Positions 43,713 through 52,243 of a stretch of DNA of 64,000 bases are shown here, in pieces. Below the pieces are notes generated by a model that saw nothing but the letters and a program-made list of their open reading frames with translations, ran no database searches and was not told the origin of the DNA. The stretch is from Cohnella luojiensis (GTDB lineage: Bacteria > Bacillota > Bacilli > Paenibacillales > Paenibacillaceae): NCBI RefSeq assembly GCF_004564235.1, contig NZ_SOMN01000032.1:1-64000 (forward strand), read 5' to 3'. The translations under genes were made by a program, and so were the position numbers. The number at the start of each line of letters is the position of its first letter. The first letter of the stretch is position 1.

Positions 43713-44633
43713 TTGGTCTTGTTCGTCGTTAACGAGAATTCCGGCAATGGCCGAGGCAAAAAAATATGGGCGCAAGTAGAGGCTCAGCTGCGCATCCAGG
43801 GAACGGCGTACGGAAAAGTCGTTACGAAATCGGAATCGGAGGCCATTACCCTCGTAAGAGATTTCTTGAAACGCGGAAACTTGAAAGCGATTGCGGTGGT
43901 TGGAGGAGACGGCACGCTGCACAGCCTGTTGCCGGTGCTCGCGACCTCGGGCATTCCTTACGGAATCATCCCTTCCGGCTCCGGTAACGACACTTCCAGG
44001 GCGCTGGGCATTCCGCGCGACCCGCTGAAGGCTCTCGATATTATTGTAGCCGGATACACCCGCCGAATAGACCTGCTAGAGACCGCCACGGAGAGCGGAG
44101 ACAAGCAGTTAACTTTAACCGCCGTTGCCGTCGGACTCGATGCGATGGTCGCTGCGGACGTTAACGGCTCCCGTTATAAGAAATGGTGCAACAAGCTCGG
44201 GATCGGCTCTCTCGCCTACGTGATCGGATTATTGCGAGCTCTCGCGAAATATAAACCCGGCCCCATAACGGTTACCATGGACGGGATAAAACATGAATTT
44301 AAGCGCGGCTGGTTGTCCGCCATTTCTAACGTTTCGACGTATGGGGGCGGATTACAAATATGCCCGGACGCCCTTCCGGACGATGGGCATCTCCATGTGT
44401 GCATCGTGCATAGCTGCAGCGTTAGAAGAATCTTATTTATATTCCCCGCCGTACTAACGGGAAACCACGTAAAGCTGCATCGCTTCGTCACGATCTTGTC
44501 CGGCCGTTCCGTCACCGTTCAGGGCGCAGCTCCCATGCTTGCGTTCGGAGATGGCGAGCCTTCGGGCGAAACCCCGATATCGGCCGTCATCCGGCCGCGT
44601 CAGCTTGATTTCTTGATTACGGCATCCGGGTAA
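43713..44633 (+). CDS. Diacylglycerol kinase family lipid kinase
   Basis: A 306-residue kinase of the DgkB/YtlR/YegS type. The nucleotide-binding motif VVGGDGTLHSLLPV, IPSGSGNDTSRALGIP and RIDLL are conserved; YGGGLQICPDALPDDGHLHV holds the second metal/catalytic region. It phosphorylates a diacylglycerol, sphingoid or similar lipid at the membrane. Start: TTG at 43713-43715, eight bases after AGGAGGCC; the longer frame to 43644 lacks a site. Its last 34 bases overlap the convergent histidine-kinase gene. Confidence 0.87.
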   Translation: MVLFVVNENSGNGRGKKIWAQVEAQLRIQGTAYGKVVTKSESEAITLVRDFLKRGNLKAIAVVGGDGTLHSLLPVLATSGIPYGIIPSGSGNDTSRALGIPRDPLKALDIIVAGYTRRIDLLETATESGDKQLTLTAVAVGLDAMVAADVNGSRYKKWCNKLGIGSLAYVIGLLRALAKYKPGPITVTMDGIKHEFKRGWLSAISNVSTYGGGLQICPDALPDDGHLHVCIVHSCSVRRILFIFPAVLTGNHVKLHRFVTILSGRSVTVQGAAPMLAFGDGEPSGETPISAVIRPRQLDFLITASG

Positions 44634-46366
44634 CGGAATGGCAGCATGATCTCGAATAACGTGCCTTTGCCAAGCTCGCTCTTGACGTCGATCTTCCCTT
44701 GATGGTTGTCCACGATCTTGTAGCTAACCATGAGGCCGAGACCGGTCCCCTTTTCCTTGGTCGTATAGAACGGCTGGCCCATCTTGGCCAGCTGATCTTC
44801 GCCGATGCCCGGCCCTTCGTCGCGAATGCGTACGTACACCCCGTCGCTCTCGCGGGAAAGCTTGATCGAGATGGCCCCTCCGTCGATCATGGCTTCAATC
44901 GCGTTCTTGATGACGTTAATGAATACTTGCTTCACTTGATTCTCCACGCCGTATATCCATAACGGATCCGTGCCGTACTCCGCTTCGATCGCGATATTAT
45001 GTAGAATCGCCTGCGTCTCCAGCAAGGTTACCGTATCCCTCATCATTACCCGCATGTCCTGATAATTTAGCTCGTACACCTGCGGCTTGGACAGCATCAA
45101 CAGCTCGCTGACGATATCCTCGATCCGGTCCAATTCCGCGTTCATGATATCGTAATAGCTGTTATTGTTTTTCCGTCCCGAGGCGATCAATTGCAGGAAA
45201 CCCTTAAGCGACGTAAGGGGATTGCGAATTTCATGCGCGATACCGGCTGCCAGTTGACCCGCAACGTACAGCTTCTCCGAATTGATGAGGAGCTCCTCGT
45301 TCTTCTTCCGCTCCGATATATCCCTGATAATCACTTGAATAGCCGGCTCGTTGTCGAGCGTCGTCATCGTTTCCACGATCTCCGTGTGCAGCACCCTTCC
45401 GTTTAAGGTTAGCCAATCCTGTTCGATCGGCTTGCTGCTGCCCGTGAACACGAGATTATGCAACCTTTCCCTAATGGCGTCGTGATCTTTTGCCGGGAGG
45501 AAATGATAGATCGTTTTGCCCAATAGCTCGCTATCCATTTCGGCTTCGAACATCCGAAGTCCCGCCACATTGACGAACCCCCACCGGTCTCCCTTCAGGA
45601 TCGCGATCGTATCCAGCGAATTTTCCACCAGGAGCCGATAACGCTCGTCCATCTGATTAAGCCGCTTGTCGATGTACCAGGTCACAAGCGTGGACATGAG
45701 GATCAGCAAGGCGCCGACACCCACGATTAAGGCCATTAGATTGATATCCTCATTAAGTCTGTCGAACGTGAGGTAGGTTCCGTTCACATACTCGATATGA
45801 AGCGCCTTTTTACCGATGATCTGTACCAGCACGACGGAGCCTCCGAGTAACAGGCTAGCCATTAACTTTCTATACCGGTAAGCGCTCTCCGACAGCAGAA
45901 AGGAAAAGTAAGTACCAATGAATAGCAGTACCAATGAAAGGAAAATGAAGTTCGGATTATCCTCCAGATTTTTGATCTCCGGTCCAAGCACGCTGAAATA
46001 GTTCATGATGGCGACGCCGAATGCCAGGATGGAGCTGCCGATGAGAAGACGATATTTCAAAACCCCGTCCAAAGTAAGCATGACGAAGGCCATCAATGAA
46101 AAGAAAATAATGAACATTAACGCAACCGGCATCACCCACGTGAAGATGAGGGGCTCATTTTCATCGACCAATATCGTGACGAAATGCTTTGCCCATAAAC
46201 CCACCCCGAAGACGAATGCTCCGCCCGCAAGCCAGAACTGACGGAAGGTACCGTTGGTTCTTTTGAGATTGCCGATGAAGTTGAACATGGTATATGATGC
46301 GAGTATGCTGATTAACAATGCCAGCAGCAGGAAGAAAACGGGCCAGAAGGTCATAATACTGTTCAT
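44600..46366 (-). CDS. Sporulation-type sensor histidine kinase with membrane sensor and PAS domain
   Basis: About 588 residues. Seven or so membrane helices occupy residues 1-235; within them [19 protein letters not shown] and [19 protein letters not shown] look like two degenerate MHYT-type repeats (normal M-H-Y-T replaced by AKHF and MNYF). A PAS domain follows (about 255-370), then a HisKA domain with phospho-acceptor His in [20 protein letters not shown], and HATPase boxes [24 protein letters not shown] and [14 protein letters not shown]. The HisKA sequence is close to Bacillus KinA-KinE kinases that feed the phosphorelay. Start: ATG at 46364-46366 after GCGAGGG, shortened by nine codons. 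Confidence 0.88.
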   Translation of the reverse strand: MNSIMTFWPVFFLLLALLISILASYTMFNFIGNLKRTNGTFRQFWLAGGAFVFGVGLWAKHFVTILVDENEPLIFTWVMPVALMFIIFFSLMAFVMLTLDGVLKYRLLIGSSILAFGVAIMNYFSVLGPEIKNLEDNPNFIFLSLVLLFIGTYFSFLLSESAYRYRKLMASLLLGGSVVLVQIIGKKALHIEYVNGTYLTFDRLNEDINLMALIVGVGALLILMSTLVTWYIDKRLNQMDERYRLLVENSLDTIAILKGDRWGFVNVAGLRMFEAEMDSELLGKTIYHFLPAKDHDAIRERLHNLVFTGSSKPIEQDWLTLNGRVLHTEIVETMTTLDNEPAIQVIIRDISERKKNEELLINSEKLYVAGQLAAGIAHEIRNPLTSLKGFLQLIASGRKNNNSYYDIMNAELDRIEDIVSELLMLSKPQVYELNYQDMRVMMRDTVTLLETQAILHNIAIEAEYGTDPLWIYGVENQVKQVFINVIKNAIEAMIDGGAISIKLSRESDGVYVRIRDEGPGIGEDQLAKMGQPFYTTKEKGTGLGLMVSYKIVDNHQGKIDVKSELGKGTLFEIMLPFRYPDAVIKKSS

Positions 46367-46386
46367 AAGTAAGTCCCTCGCAGAAA

Positions 46387-46416
46387 CTGACATCTTTTAC
46401 TTTAGTGTAATACAAT
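46387..46416 (+). promoter_or_regulatory. Possible promoter of mscL
   Basis: -35 CTGACA (46387-46392), 18-base spacer, -10 TACAAT (46411-46416). Confidence 0.5.
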
Positions 46417-46472
46417 TCGACGAGTTCCAACAAATTCCTTTTCTTGAAGGACTAATAATGGAGGTTGTGCAT

Positions 46473-46982
46473 ATGTTTCGTTCTGTATTAAGTGAATTTA
46501 AGGCTTTCGCTATGCGTGGAAACGTAGTAGATCTAGCCGTCGGGGTTATTATAGGAGCTGCGTTCGGCAAAATCGTCACGTCTCTCGTTAACGACGTGGT
46601 AATGCCGCCGATCGGGAAATTGCTGGGGAACGTGGATTTTAAGGATTTGTATTGGAATTTGGATCCTGGGAAGCTGCTTGAGGGTAAGGAGCCCGAATCC
46701 CTAGATCAAGCTAGGCAAGCAGGAGCTGCCATCATCGCCTATGGACAGTTCATTAATGTCCTTATCGACTTCATTCTTGTAGCCTTCTGCGTCTTCGTGC
46801 TCGTCAAATTCTTGAACCGCTTAAGCCGCAAGAAGGAGCAGGAGACCGTCGCGGCAGAACCGACTACGCGCGATTGTCCGTACTGCCTGTCCGAAATACC
46901 GCTCGCCGCTTCCCGCTGCGGACACTGCACCTCGGAAGTTAAGCCCGTTGGACAAGCCTCTTCAGAAGCGGATAAAGGTTGA
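46473..46982 (+). CDS. mscL: Large-conductance mechanosensitive channel with C-terminal zinc ribbon
   Basis: A 169-residue channel. [20 protein letters not shown] and [18 protein letters not shown] form the first helix and its flanks; [20 protein letters not shown] the second. It opens under membrane tension to release solutes during osmotic downshock. Unusually, the usual C-terminal bundle is followed by a zinc-ribbon-like tail, CPYC at 135-138 and CGHC at 149-152, with [13 protein letters not shown] after it. The start at 46473 has GGAGG eight bases upstream. It lies six bases before the Nudix gene. Confidence 0.93.
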   Translation: MFRSVLSEFKAFAMRGNVVDLAVGVIIGAAFGKIVTSLVNDVVMPPIGKLLGNVDFKDLYWNLDPGKLLEGKEPESLDQARQAGAAIIAYGQFINVLIDFILVAFCVFVLVKFLNRLSRKKEQETVAAEPTTRDCPYCLSEIPLAASRCGHCTSEVKPVGQASSEADKG

Positions 46983-46988
46983 TCGGCC

Positions 46989-47630
46989 ATGGCGGAAATG
47001 TTCGACGTATACGATGAACGGGGAAATTGGACGGGAACTGCGGAGCGCAAAGAAGTCCATGCGAAAGGGTTATGGCATCATACCGTTCACTGCTGGCTTG
47101 TTCGACGCGACGAAAAAGTCCCTGACCGCGCGAAAGTGTTGTTCCAACAGCGGTCAGAGAGCAAAGATACGAATCCCGGCTGCTTCGACATTACGGCAGC
47201 GGGCCATCTGGAAGCAGGCGAATCGCCGGAAGCTGTCGTCCGCGAACTGGAAGAAGAGCTGGGGGTTCGCGTCGCCTTCGAGGAGCTAGCCGAATTCGGC
47301 ATTATCCGCGAACAAGAATCCGGCGTTGTGCATGGCGTGCCGTATATCGATGCCGAGGTTAGCCATGTTTACGGACTCGTTACGTCTTTGAGCATGGCTG
47401 ACTTCCGGCTGCAGGAAGAAGAAGTGTCCGGCATATATGAGGCGGATGTCGAAGAGCTGATCTCGTTAATGGAGGAATCGGTCAAGGAAATTACCGCGCA
47501 TGGCCTGGAATTGCGGGAAGGGAAGCTTCAAGATTCGGTGAAGAAGATCACCCGCAGTTCCTTCGTATCTCGCGATTACGGCACCTATATTTCCATATTT
47601 AGGTTTTTGCGCGAACTGGTCAAGCTCTAG
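46989..47630 (+). CDS. Nudix hydrolase, isopentenyl-diphosphate-isomerase-like
   Basis: A 213-residue protein. The Nudix box GHLEAGESPEAVVRELEEELG matches GX5EX7REUXEEXG (shown here in shortened form), preceded by GLWHHTVHCWLVR, the pattern seen in YfcD/IDI-like Nudix proteins. It probably hydrolyses a nucleoside-diphosphate-linked substrate with Mg2+, but substrates of this subgroup are not known. AAAGG lies before the ATG. It follows mscL closely and likely shares its promoter. Confidence 0.87.
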   Translation: MAEMFDVYDERGNWTGTAERKEVHAKGLWHHTVHCWLVRRDEKVPDRAKVLFQQRSESKDTNPGCFDITAAGHLEAGESPEAVVRELEEELGVRVAFEELAEFGIIREQESGVVHGVPYIDAEVSHVYGLVTSLSMADFRLQEEEVSGIYEADVEELISLMEESVKEITAHGLELREGKLQDSVKKITRSSFVSRDYGTYISIFRFLRELVKL

Positions 47631-47684
47631 CGGGTAAACAACGAAGCTGAAGGTAAATTGGGGACCAAACCAGTTGGCCGGCCC

Positions 47685-48231
47685 TTACTTTACCTTCACC
47701 CATCTCCCTTGATCCGGATACCGGAATAGAACCTCAAGTTTGCCGTCGCCGTCCCACGCGAAATCGGCCCAATCCCTCCCAGTTTCTCCACCAGCGATCC
47801 ACCATTCCATGAATATTATAAAAAACCGTGTTTCGCGGGGCGGTATCGAAATCGTTGATCGCCGGGTCTCCGAAGAGCTTGGCGGATTCCTGATGAATGC
47901 AGGAATGAATGTTCGAAGATTCAATGAACCTACCCAACTCGTCTGCGCTCGCGAAGGTCTCCGGCTGGAATAGGATCCGGGCCTCGGCCGCATGGTTATA
48001 GCAAGGTGCTTGCCGAATCGGCTCAGGCACGGATGCCCATGCTTCCACGAGCCTTGGATCATAGCCATTCCGGTAATACCAAGCCAATGCCCTCGCGGTG
48101 AAATCACGGTGATATCGGAGAAACTCCAAGCCGTATCCCGGAGGCGGATCGAGGTTCATGTTATGCCTGGCGTGATGCCAATTTTTATGCTCTTCGAGCA
48201 GGCTTTGCGGGAAATTCGGTATCGTTGGCAT
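47685..48231 (-). pseudogene. Frameshifted gene for a His-rich, tyrosinase-like protein
   Basis: The first frame encodes MPTIPNFPQSLLEEHKNWHH, then ARHNMNLDPPPGYGLEFLRY and NTVFYNIHGMVDRWWRNWEG, which recall tyrosinase/di-copper oxidase helices with several His residues. That frame then ends at a stop at 47734. A second frame continues with RDWADFAWDGDGKLEVLFRY and PDQGRWVKVK, which reads as the natural C-terminus. The switch lies near 47775-47790 in a G-rich run, so one base is lost or gained, either a mutation or a sequencing error. Function before loss is uncertain. Confidence 0.6.
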
Positions 48232-48333
48232 AGGGATAGCCTCCCTGTCATCTGCCTAAGTATGGCAGAGTGGTTGCCTTAGCATATGCAGTAGCCTATT
48301 GCTGTGAAACCATCGGGAATCCAACTTTAATTG

Positions 48334-49077
48334 TCAAGATTTCGTAGGAACTCCCGCTGCTTTGCGAACCTCGTCGGCTAACCGGTTGAATTCTGCCTTA
48401 TCCTCTTTAGTCGTTGCAGCAAACCACGCCGCGGACAGGAAACGAATGATTTTCTCCGCATCCTCTTGGCTCATTGTCGGTTCCTCCTCTTCTTTCGTAT
48501 TCCACCAGCCTTCGCCGCCGTACGACTCGTTCAAGTCCACCGCGACTCCGGCGACCATGACATTGTTCTTATATTGAAACACGTTCGCATGTTCGCTCTT
48601 CTTGCCGTAGCTCCAGGCATAAGTCTGCCAAAAGACGTCGCACGCCTTGCGCTTAAACATCTCTTCTATGACCGAGTAGGAACCGTATACTCCCGCAGCG
48701 TATCCGGGGATTTGTTCCGCGGCCGCTTTCAAATATTGCTCAATGGCGGCGAAATCCTTTGGCTGCGCATCGTAATCCACAGCGAAATAAATCGCGCTGC
48801 CGGTTGGCTGACCGATAGTCTGTGCCTCATTGAGCGCCGCTTTCCCGTCCTCAGTCCCTGCCGTCGCTCCACCCACGGGCCTATTTGCGGTCGTCTCGAA
48901 TACGGAAATGAGTTGCATTCCCGCGACCGTGATCGCATTCGCTTCGGCGGCAGTAAGCCTTTTCCACGCATAGCTGGATGGGACTAGATACCTCGCGGCG
49001 AATTCATAGCCTTGCTTGGCAATCTTGGCGGCCGTCGAGGCGGTGAGAGGCGTGGAGCAATCTATCCCTTTTACCAT
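48334..49077 (-). CDS. DUF1906 glycoside-hydrolase-like (lysin-like) protein
   Basis: A 247-residue protein. MVKGIDCSTPLTASTAAKIA, FAARYLVPSSYAWKRLTAAE, SAIYFAVDYDAQPKDFAAIE and VDLNESYGGEGWW match the Rv2525c-like DUF1906 barrel, found in phage lysins and wall hydrolases of Gram-positives; Asp and Glu in GIDCS and AVDYD are probable catalytic residues. The C-terminal 50 residues form a small helical tail. The preceding gene is a holin-like protein with a gap of 77 bases, so the pair resembles a phage lysis cassette. Start: AAAGGAGG before the ATG at 49075-49077. Confidence 0.82.
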   Translation of the reverse strand: MVKGIDCSTPLTASTAAKIAKQGYEFAARYLVPSSYAWKRLTAAEANAITVAGMQLISVFETTANRPVGGATAGTEDGKAALNEAQTIGQPTGSAIYFAVDYDAQPKDFAAIEQYLKAAAEQIPGYAAGVYGSYSVIEEMFKRKACDVFWQTYAWSYGKKSEHANVFQYKNNVMVAGVAVDLNESYGGEGWWNTKEEEEPTMSQEDAEKIIRFLSAAWFAATTKEDKAEFNRLADEVRKAAGVPTKS

Positions 49078-49154
49078 GTTGTAGCCTCCTTTCCTGATGT
49101 ACGACTTCCTCTTCATCTAATGACAGCGCGAGGTTTGGGGTGTCGGCTCTAGGG

Positions 49155-49430
49155 TTAGTACGTCTGCCCTCTTCTCCTTTGCACCTCCCTGTGTCTCCTT
49201 ACATGCCGCTTAATATCGCCGACGTCTTTACTTAAGTCTTCATATTGCTTAGTCAGGTTTTCGAACTGCTCGCTCATATCTTCAATGTAAAGCATAAGCT
49301 TCTCCTCCCGCTCAAGCGCTTCTAATCGGCTGCACTTGTTTTCTTTCAAATGATGCAGGTATAAAGAAACGAAAAGGACAGCCCACACTCCTTGTTCAAA
49401 CGCCTCTCTTACAACTAAGTCTTCAATCAT
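49155..49430 (-). CDS. BhlA/UviB-type holin-like protein
   Basis: A 91-residue protein. MIEDLVVREAFEQGVWAVLF runs into a single membrane helix (AVLFVSLYLHHL), followed by a charged coiled-coil of EDMSEQFENLTKQYEDLSKD type and a basic C-terminus (RRHREVQRRR). This is the layout of BhlA/UviB bacteriocin-associated holins. GAAAGGAG precedes the ATG at 49428-49430. It precedes the DUF1906 lysin gene in the same direction. The XRE operator nearest to it (49452-49468) lies 22 bases upstream of the start, so repressor binding there would block transcription. Confidence 0.75.
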   Translation of the reverse strand: MIEDLVVREAFEQGVWAVLFVSLYLHHLKENKCSRLEALEREEKLMLYIEDMSEQFENLTKQYEDLSKDVGDIKRHVRRHREVQRRRGQTY

Positions 49431-49451
49431 GCGATAAAACTCCTTTCTATT

Positions 49452-49468
49452 TTTGCCAATTCGGTAAA
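49452..49468. promoter_or_regulatory. XRE operator O1
   Basis: TTTGCCAATTCGGTAAA, a 17-bp dyad just upstream of the holin start codon. It matches three further sites toward the XRE gene. Confidence 0.7.
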
Positions 49469-49535
49469 CAAAAGATAGAACCAAAACCATCAAAGCATGC
49501 TAGAAATATCTTCGCTCTCGTAACTCGCCTCATTT

Positions 49536-49552
49536 TTTACCATTTCGGTAAC
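49536..49552. promoter_or_regulatory. XRE operator O2
   Basis: TTTACCATTTCGGTAAC, the same dyad (consensus TTTRCCAWWWYGGYAAA), in the middle of the divergent region. Confidence 0.7.
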
Positions 49553-49596
49553 TTGTCTTAATCATATGACGGTAATCAGGCAATGTCAACATTTGG

Positions 49597-49613
49597 TTTA
49601 CCATTTTGGCAAA
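49597..49613. promoter_or_regulatory. XRE operator O3
   Basis: TTTACCATTTTGGCAAA, centred 26 bases from O4. Confidence 0.7.
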
Positions 49614-49622
49614 ATTAATAGT

Positions 49623-49655
49623 TTTACCAATATGGAAAATATGGTATGCTATAAT
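49623..49655 (+). promoter_or_regulatory. XRE operator O4 and extended -10 promoter of the XRE gene
   Basis: TTTACCAATATGGAAAA at 49623-49639 is the fourth copy. The extended -10 TGCTATAAT ends at 49655, so O4 covers the -35 region and the regulator probably controls itself. Confidence 0.65.
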
Positions 49656-49681
49656 TATCTTATTATAGAAGGAAGATTACC

Positions 49682-50086
49682 ATGTCGTTGGGGTTTCGTC
49701 TGAGGGAACGACGCGAGAAATTCGGCAAAACGCAATTAGACGCAGCTAAGCACTTAGGAATAAGTAATGTGCAGCTATCCAGATACGAGTCGGACGACCG
49801 CAAACCGGATCCGGATATGCTCAGCCGTTTCGCGGAATATTACCGCACGACGGCCGATTATCTGCTGGGACGGACGGATAAAGCATCTATCGATAATAAC
49901 GATGCCGTAATCACGACCGAGTACCCGGCCTACGAGGAATTCATTAACAACCCCGAGCATGGCGTATTTTTCAAGGATTACTTAAATGCCCCGGAAGAAC
50001 GGAAAGAGGAAATGCGCCGCTTTTGGGAGTTCATCCAAGAGAAAGAAAAAGGCAGGAAGCCCGGAGATCTGCAAGGAAAGAATTGA
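49682..50086 (+). CDS. XRE family transcriptional regulator (phage repressor type)
   Basis: A 134-residue protein. Residues 4-60 form a Cro/CI-type helix-turn-helix (FRLRERREKFGKTQLDAAKH, LGISNVQLSRYESDDRKPDP, then FAEYYRTTADYLLGRTD). The C-terminal part is helical and charged (APEERKEEMRRFWEFIQEKE). It is divergent from the holin-lysin genes across four identical dyads and precedes an ImmA-like peptidase gene, the order of Gram-positive phage and ICE repressor modules (ImmR/ImmA of ICEBs1). GAAGGAAG precedes the ATG. Likely represses the lysis genes and itself. Confidence 0.88.
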   Translation: MSLGFRLRERREKFGKTQLDAAKHLGISNVQLSRYESDDRKPDPDMLSRFAEYYRTTADYLLGRTDKASIDNNDAVITTEYPAYEEFINNPEHGVFFKDYLNAPEERKEEMRRFWEFIQEKEKGRKPGDLQGKN

Positions 50087-50093
50087 TCTTTTA

Positions 50094-50118
50094 AGAAGCC
50101 CGCACGGGCTTTTCTTTT
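50094..50118 (+). terminator. Hairpin between the XRE and ImmA-like genes
   Basis: AAGCCCG and CGGGCTT with a CA loop, followed by TTCTTTTCC. A weak terminator or processing site. Confidence 0.5.
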
Positions 50119-50160
50119 CCGCTTTTATACGAACATACATTCTCATTATAAGGTGGTCCT

Positions 50161-50673
50161 ATGTACCAATACTATCAAACGACCCCATTGGAGCAATGGA
50201 TCGAGCAGCTATGGATGAAGTCCGGAATCGTTTCCCCGTCGCTTTTAAACGTTGACGAGGTGGCAACCCGATTAGACGTGTGGGTCCACTATTTGAAGGA
50301 CACTAGCAGAGCTCTAGAGTATATGGGGTTACGGACAATCTTACTCGATAAGCGGCAGGGACGCGATGCGCAATGGGAGGACTTTCTTCACGAGTTATGC
50401 CATGTTCTTAGGCATGCCGGCAATCAAACGACTATGCCCCCTATGTTCTGCGAAGGACAAGAGGCGGAGGCAAATCGATTCGTCTTGTATGCAGCCATTC
50501 CGTTCTTCATGCTTCGGCATGTCAGGCTTCCGGAACGGATTGATGAGGCTGTCGGAGTTATCGCTCTTCAATTCGGAGTCACGTTTGAATTGGCGCGCAA
50601 GAGACTGGAACAAATCCAGCGTCGCACATTGGCGGCTATTTTGTGGGAAGAAGCTCTGAAACAGGAATCGTAA
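50161..50673 (+). CDS. ImmA/IrrE family metallo-endopeptidase
   Basis: A 170-residue protein. The zinc motif HELCH (H77, E78, H81) lies in WEDFLHELCHVLRHAG and a third ligand is probably the Glu of EGQEAEANRFVLYAA. The N-terminal 60 residues are a helical helper segment. In ICEBs1 the relative ImmA cleaves the XRE repressor ImmR, which induces the element; a similar role on the regulator encoded 74 bases upstream is inferred. Confidence 0.87.
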   Translation: MYQYYQTTPLEQWIEQLWMKSGIVSPSLLNVDEVATRLDVWVHYLKDTSRALEYMGLRTILLDKRQGRDAQWEDFLHELCHVLRHAGNQTTMPPMFCEGQEAEANRFVLYAAIPFFMLRHVRLPERIDEAVGVIALQFGVTFELARKRLEQIQRRTLAAILWEEALKQES

Positions 50674-50789
50674 TCCAACCCAATTGTTTCCATGAAACTA
50701 GCCGCGGGTAATGGAAATTGACGAATTTATCCAAACCCTAACCCGCTCAACCCTTCTCGGGTAGGCAGGTTTTTTGTCACGCCAATATG

Positions 50790-50826
50790 CAAAAAAACCC
50801 CGCACAGCCGCATGGCCGCACGAGGA
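50790..50826 (-). terminator. Terminator of tRNA-Thr(TGT)
   Basis: On the minus strand CCTCGTGCGGCC pairs with GGCTGTGCGGGG (with G-U pairs) and is followed by seven T. Confidence 0.75.
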
Positions 50827-50849
50827 TTAAAAGTTGTAGGTGAAGAAAA

Positions 50850-50925
<76 letters not shown>

Positions 50926-51054
50926 GTAATTTATGGCCTACAAGAAAAGATAATACCATGTTCGCATAGGGTTGGCAAGAAGAAATTTGTAAAATCAACG
51001 AAAATTATGGCGGCAGGAGTCGCGTAGCCCGGACGCGATTCCCCTGCAGAGGAC

Positions 51055-51510
51055 GAGGTTGGCTAACTTACTTCGCTAATTCGGTCGGATACGTTCAACG
51101 ACAGCTGAGTTAGCAAACTTTCTTCGCTAATTCTGCCCGGTATGTGCTACGACAGCTGAGTTAGCAAACTTTCTTCGATAATTCTGCCCGGTATGTGCTA
51201 CGAAAGCCGAGTTAGCAAACTTTCTTCGTTAATTCTGCCCGGTATGTGCGACTACAGCCGAGTTAGCAAACTTTCTTCGTTAATTCTGCCCGGTACGTGC
51301 TACGAAAGCCGAGTTAGTAAGATTTCGTTACTATCTCCGCTCGATTCGACTGCGGCTGACGGAGTTAGTAAGATTTCGTTACTATCTCCGCTCGATTCGA
51401 CTGCGGCTGACGGAGTTAGTAAGATTTCGTTACTATCTCCGCTCGATTCGACTGCGGCTGACGGAGTTAGCTCGATTTCGTTACTCCCTCGATTCGACTG
51501 CGTAGCGCTT
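51055..51510 (+). repeat. Tandem array of 51-bp hairpin repeats, array 2 (about 9 units)
   Basis: Units start at 51055, 51107, 51158, 51209, 51260, 51311, 51362, 51413 and 51464; the step is 51 bases apart from one of 52. The first five are type A (GAGTTAGCAAA with a loop then TTAATTC), the next three type B (GAGTTAGTAAGATTTCG with TTACTATCTC), and the last is decayed. The type A to type B order matches array 1 at 20683. The array fills the space between two tRNA-Thr genes. Confidence 0.9.
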
Positions 51511-51584
51511 CCCACGCAGCTGTCCTGTTCATAAATAAAACGCACCCCGAAAACCTCGGAAGGCGCGCCGTTAAAGATTGTTCA

Positions 51585-51660
51585 TGGTGCTGATGAAGGG
51601 ATTCGAACCCCCGGCCTACGCATTACGAATGCGTTGCTCTACCAGCTGAGCTACATCAGC
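51585..51660 (-). tRNA. tRNA-Thr (anticodon CGT)
   Basis: Minus strand, 76 bases with encoded CCA: acceptor GCTGATG paired with CATCAGC, anticodon arm ACGCA-TTCGTAA-TGCGT, T-arm CGGGGGTTCGAATCCC. The anticodon CGT reads Thr ACG. It has the same amino acid as the tRNA beyond the repeat array, but a different anticodon and different arms. Confidence 0.95.
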
Positions 51661-51730
51661 AAATCCTTTATTAGAATAGTAATTTCAGCGGCAAAAGTCA
51701 AGATTCCGTTTGCCGAATCTTACTGTTTTT

Positions 51731-52232
51731 TTATACCAAGTGGAACACCTTGTTCAAGCGTCTTTCCGTCTGCTCCGGTTGGCCGACCAGCAGCTTGCCC
51801 AACTTGTCGCTGCCCACGCCGCAGATCATGAGATCGAGCTGACGCTTCAGATCCACCTCGTAGGGCTGCGGAAGCAATTGACCTTCGGACGTGCGAATAA
51901 CGCGAACGATGGGGCGTTGCTTCGTGTCTTCGTGCAGCGCGGATACGACCCCCAGCTCACCCGTGCTAAGACGCACCGTCGTCCCCCGGGGAAATAACGC
52001 CATGTTTTTGCGAAGACGGCATACTTTGTCCATGTCGTATAACGCCGACTCCGCAATAGAGAAACCTCCAGCACCTCGAGCGGCAGCATCGGGGAACCGT
52101 TACCGCGACCAACGTGTCGAACATGTCGAAGATGCTTATCCATTGTTGGTACGGGTGGATTTTGCAGCCTTCCAAGCCGAACGGATAGCCGCTGCCATCC
52201 ATTCTCTCGTGGTGAAACAACGCGTAATTCAT
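51731..52232 (-). pseudogene. Fragment of an HD-GYP domain gene, decayed
   Basis: One frame encodes YALFHHERMDGSGYPFGLEG, IHPYQQWISIFDMFDTLV, the core of an HD-GYP domain; the other frame resumes with KNMALFPRGTTVRLSTGELG and a C-terminal VVSALHEDTKQRPIVRVIRT-type stretch that normally follows the same domain. Between them, around 51990-52090, the reading frame is broken more than once and residues are missing. The N-terminal half of the gene, including the HD motif, is absent at 52232. HD-GYP proteins degrade cyclic-di-GMP, so this is a lost phosphodiesterase. Confidence 0.75.
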
Positions 52233-52243
52233 TTCGCTTACAG

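Noticed and set aside
50690-50780. Terminator or type I toxin after the ImmA-like gene
   Set aside because: AACCCG...CGGGT with a T-run is present, but the arms are poor and I could not support either call.
51193-51545. Repeat peptides (VSKISLLSPLDSTAAD) over array 2
   Set aside because: Same reason: frames follow the 51-bp unit, and no start signal is seen. The similarity with array 1 peptides is a by-product of the DNA repeat.
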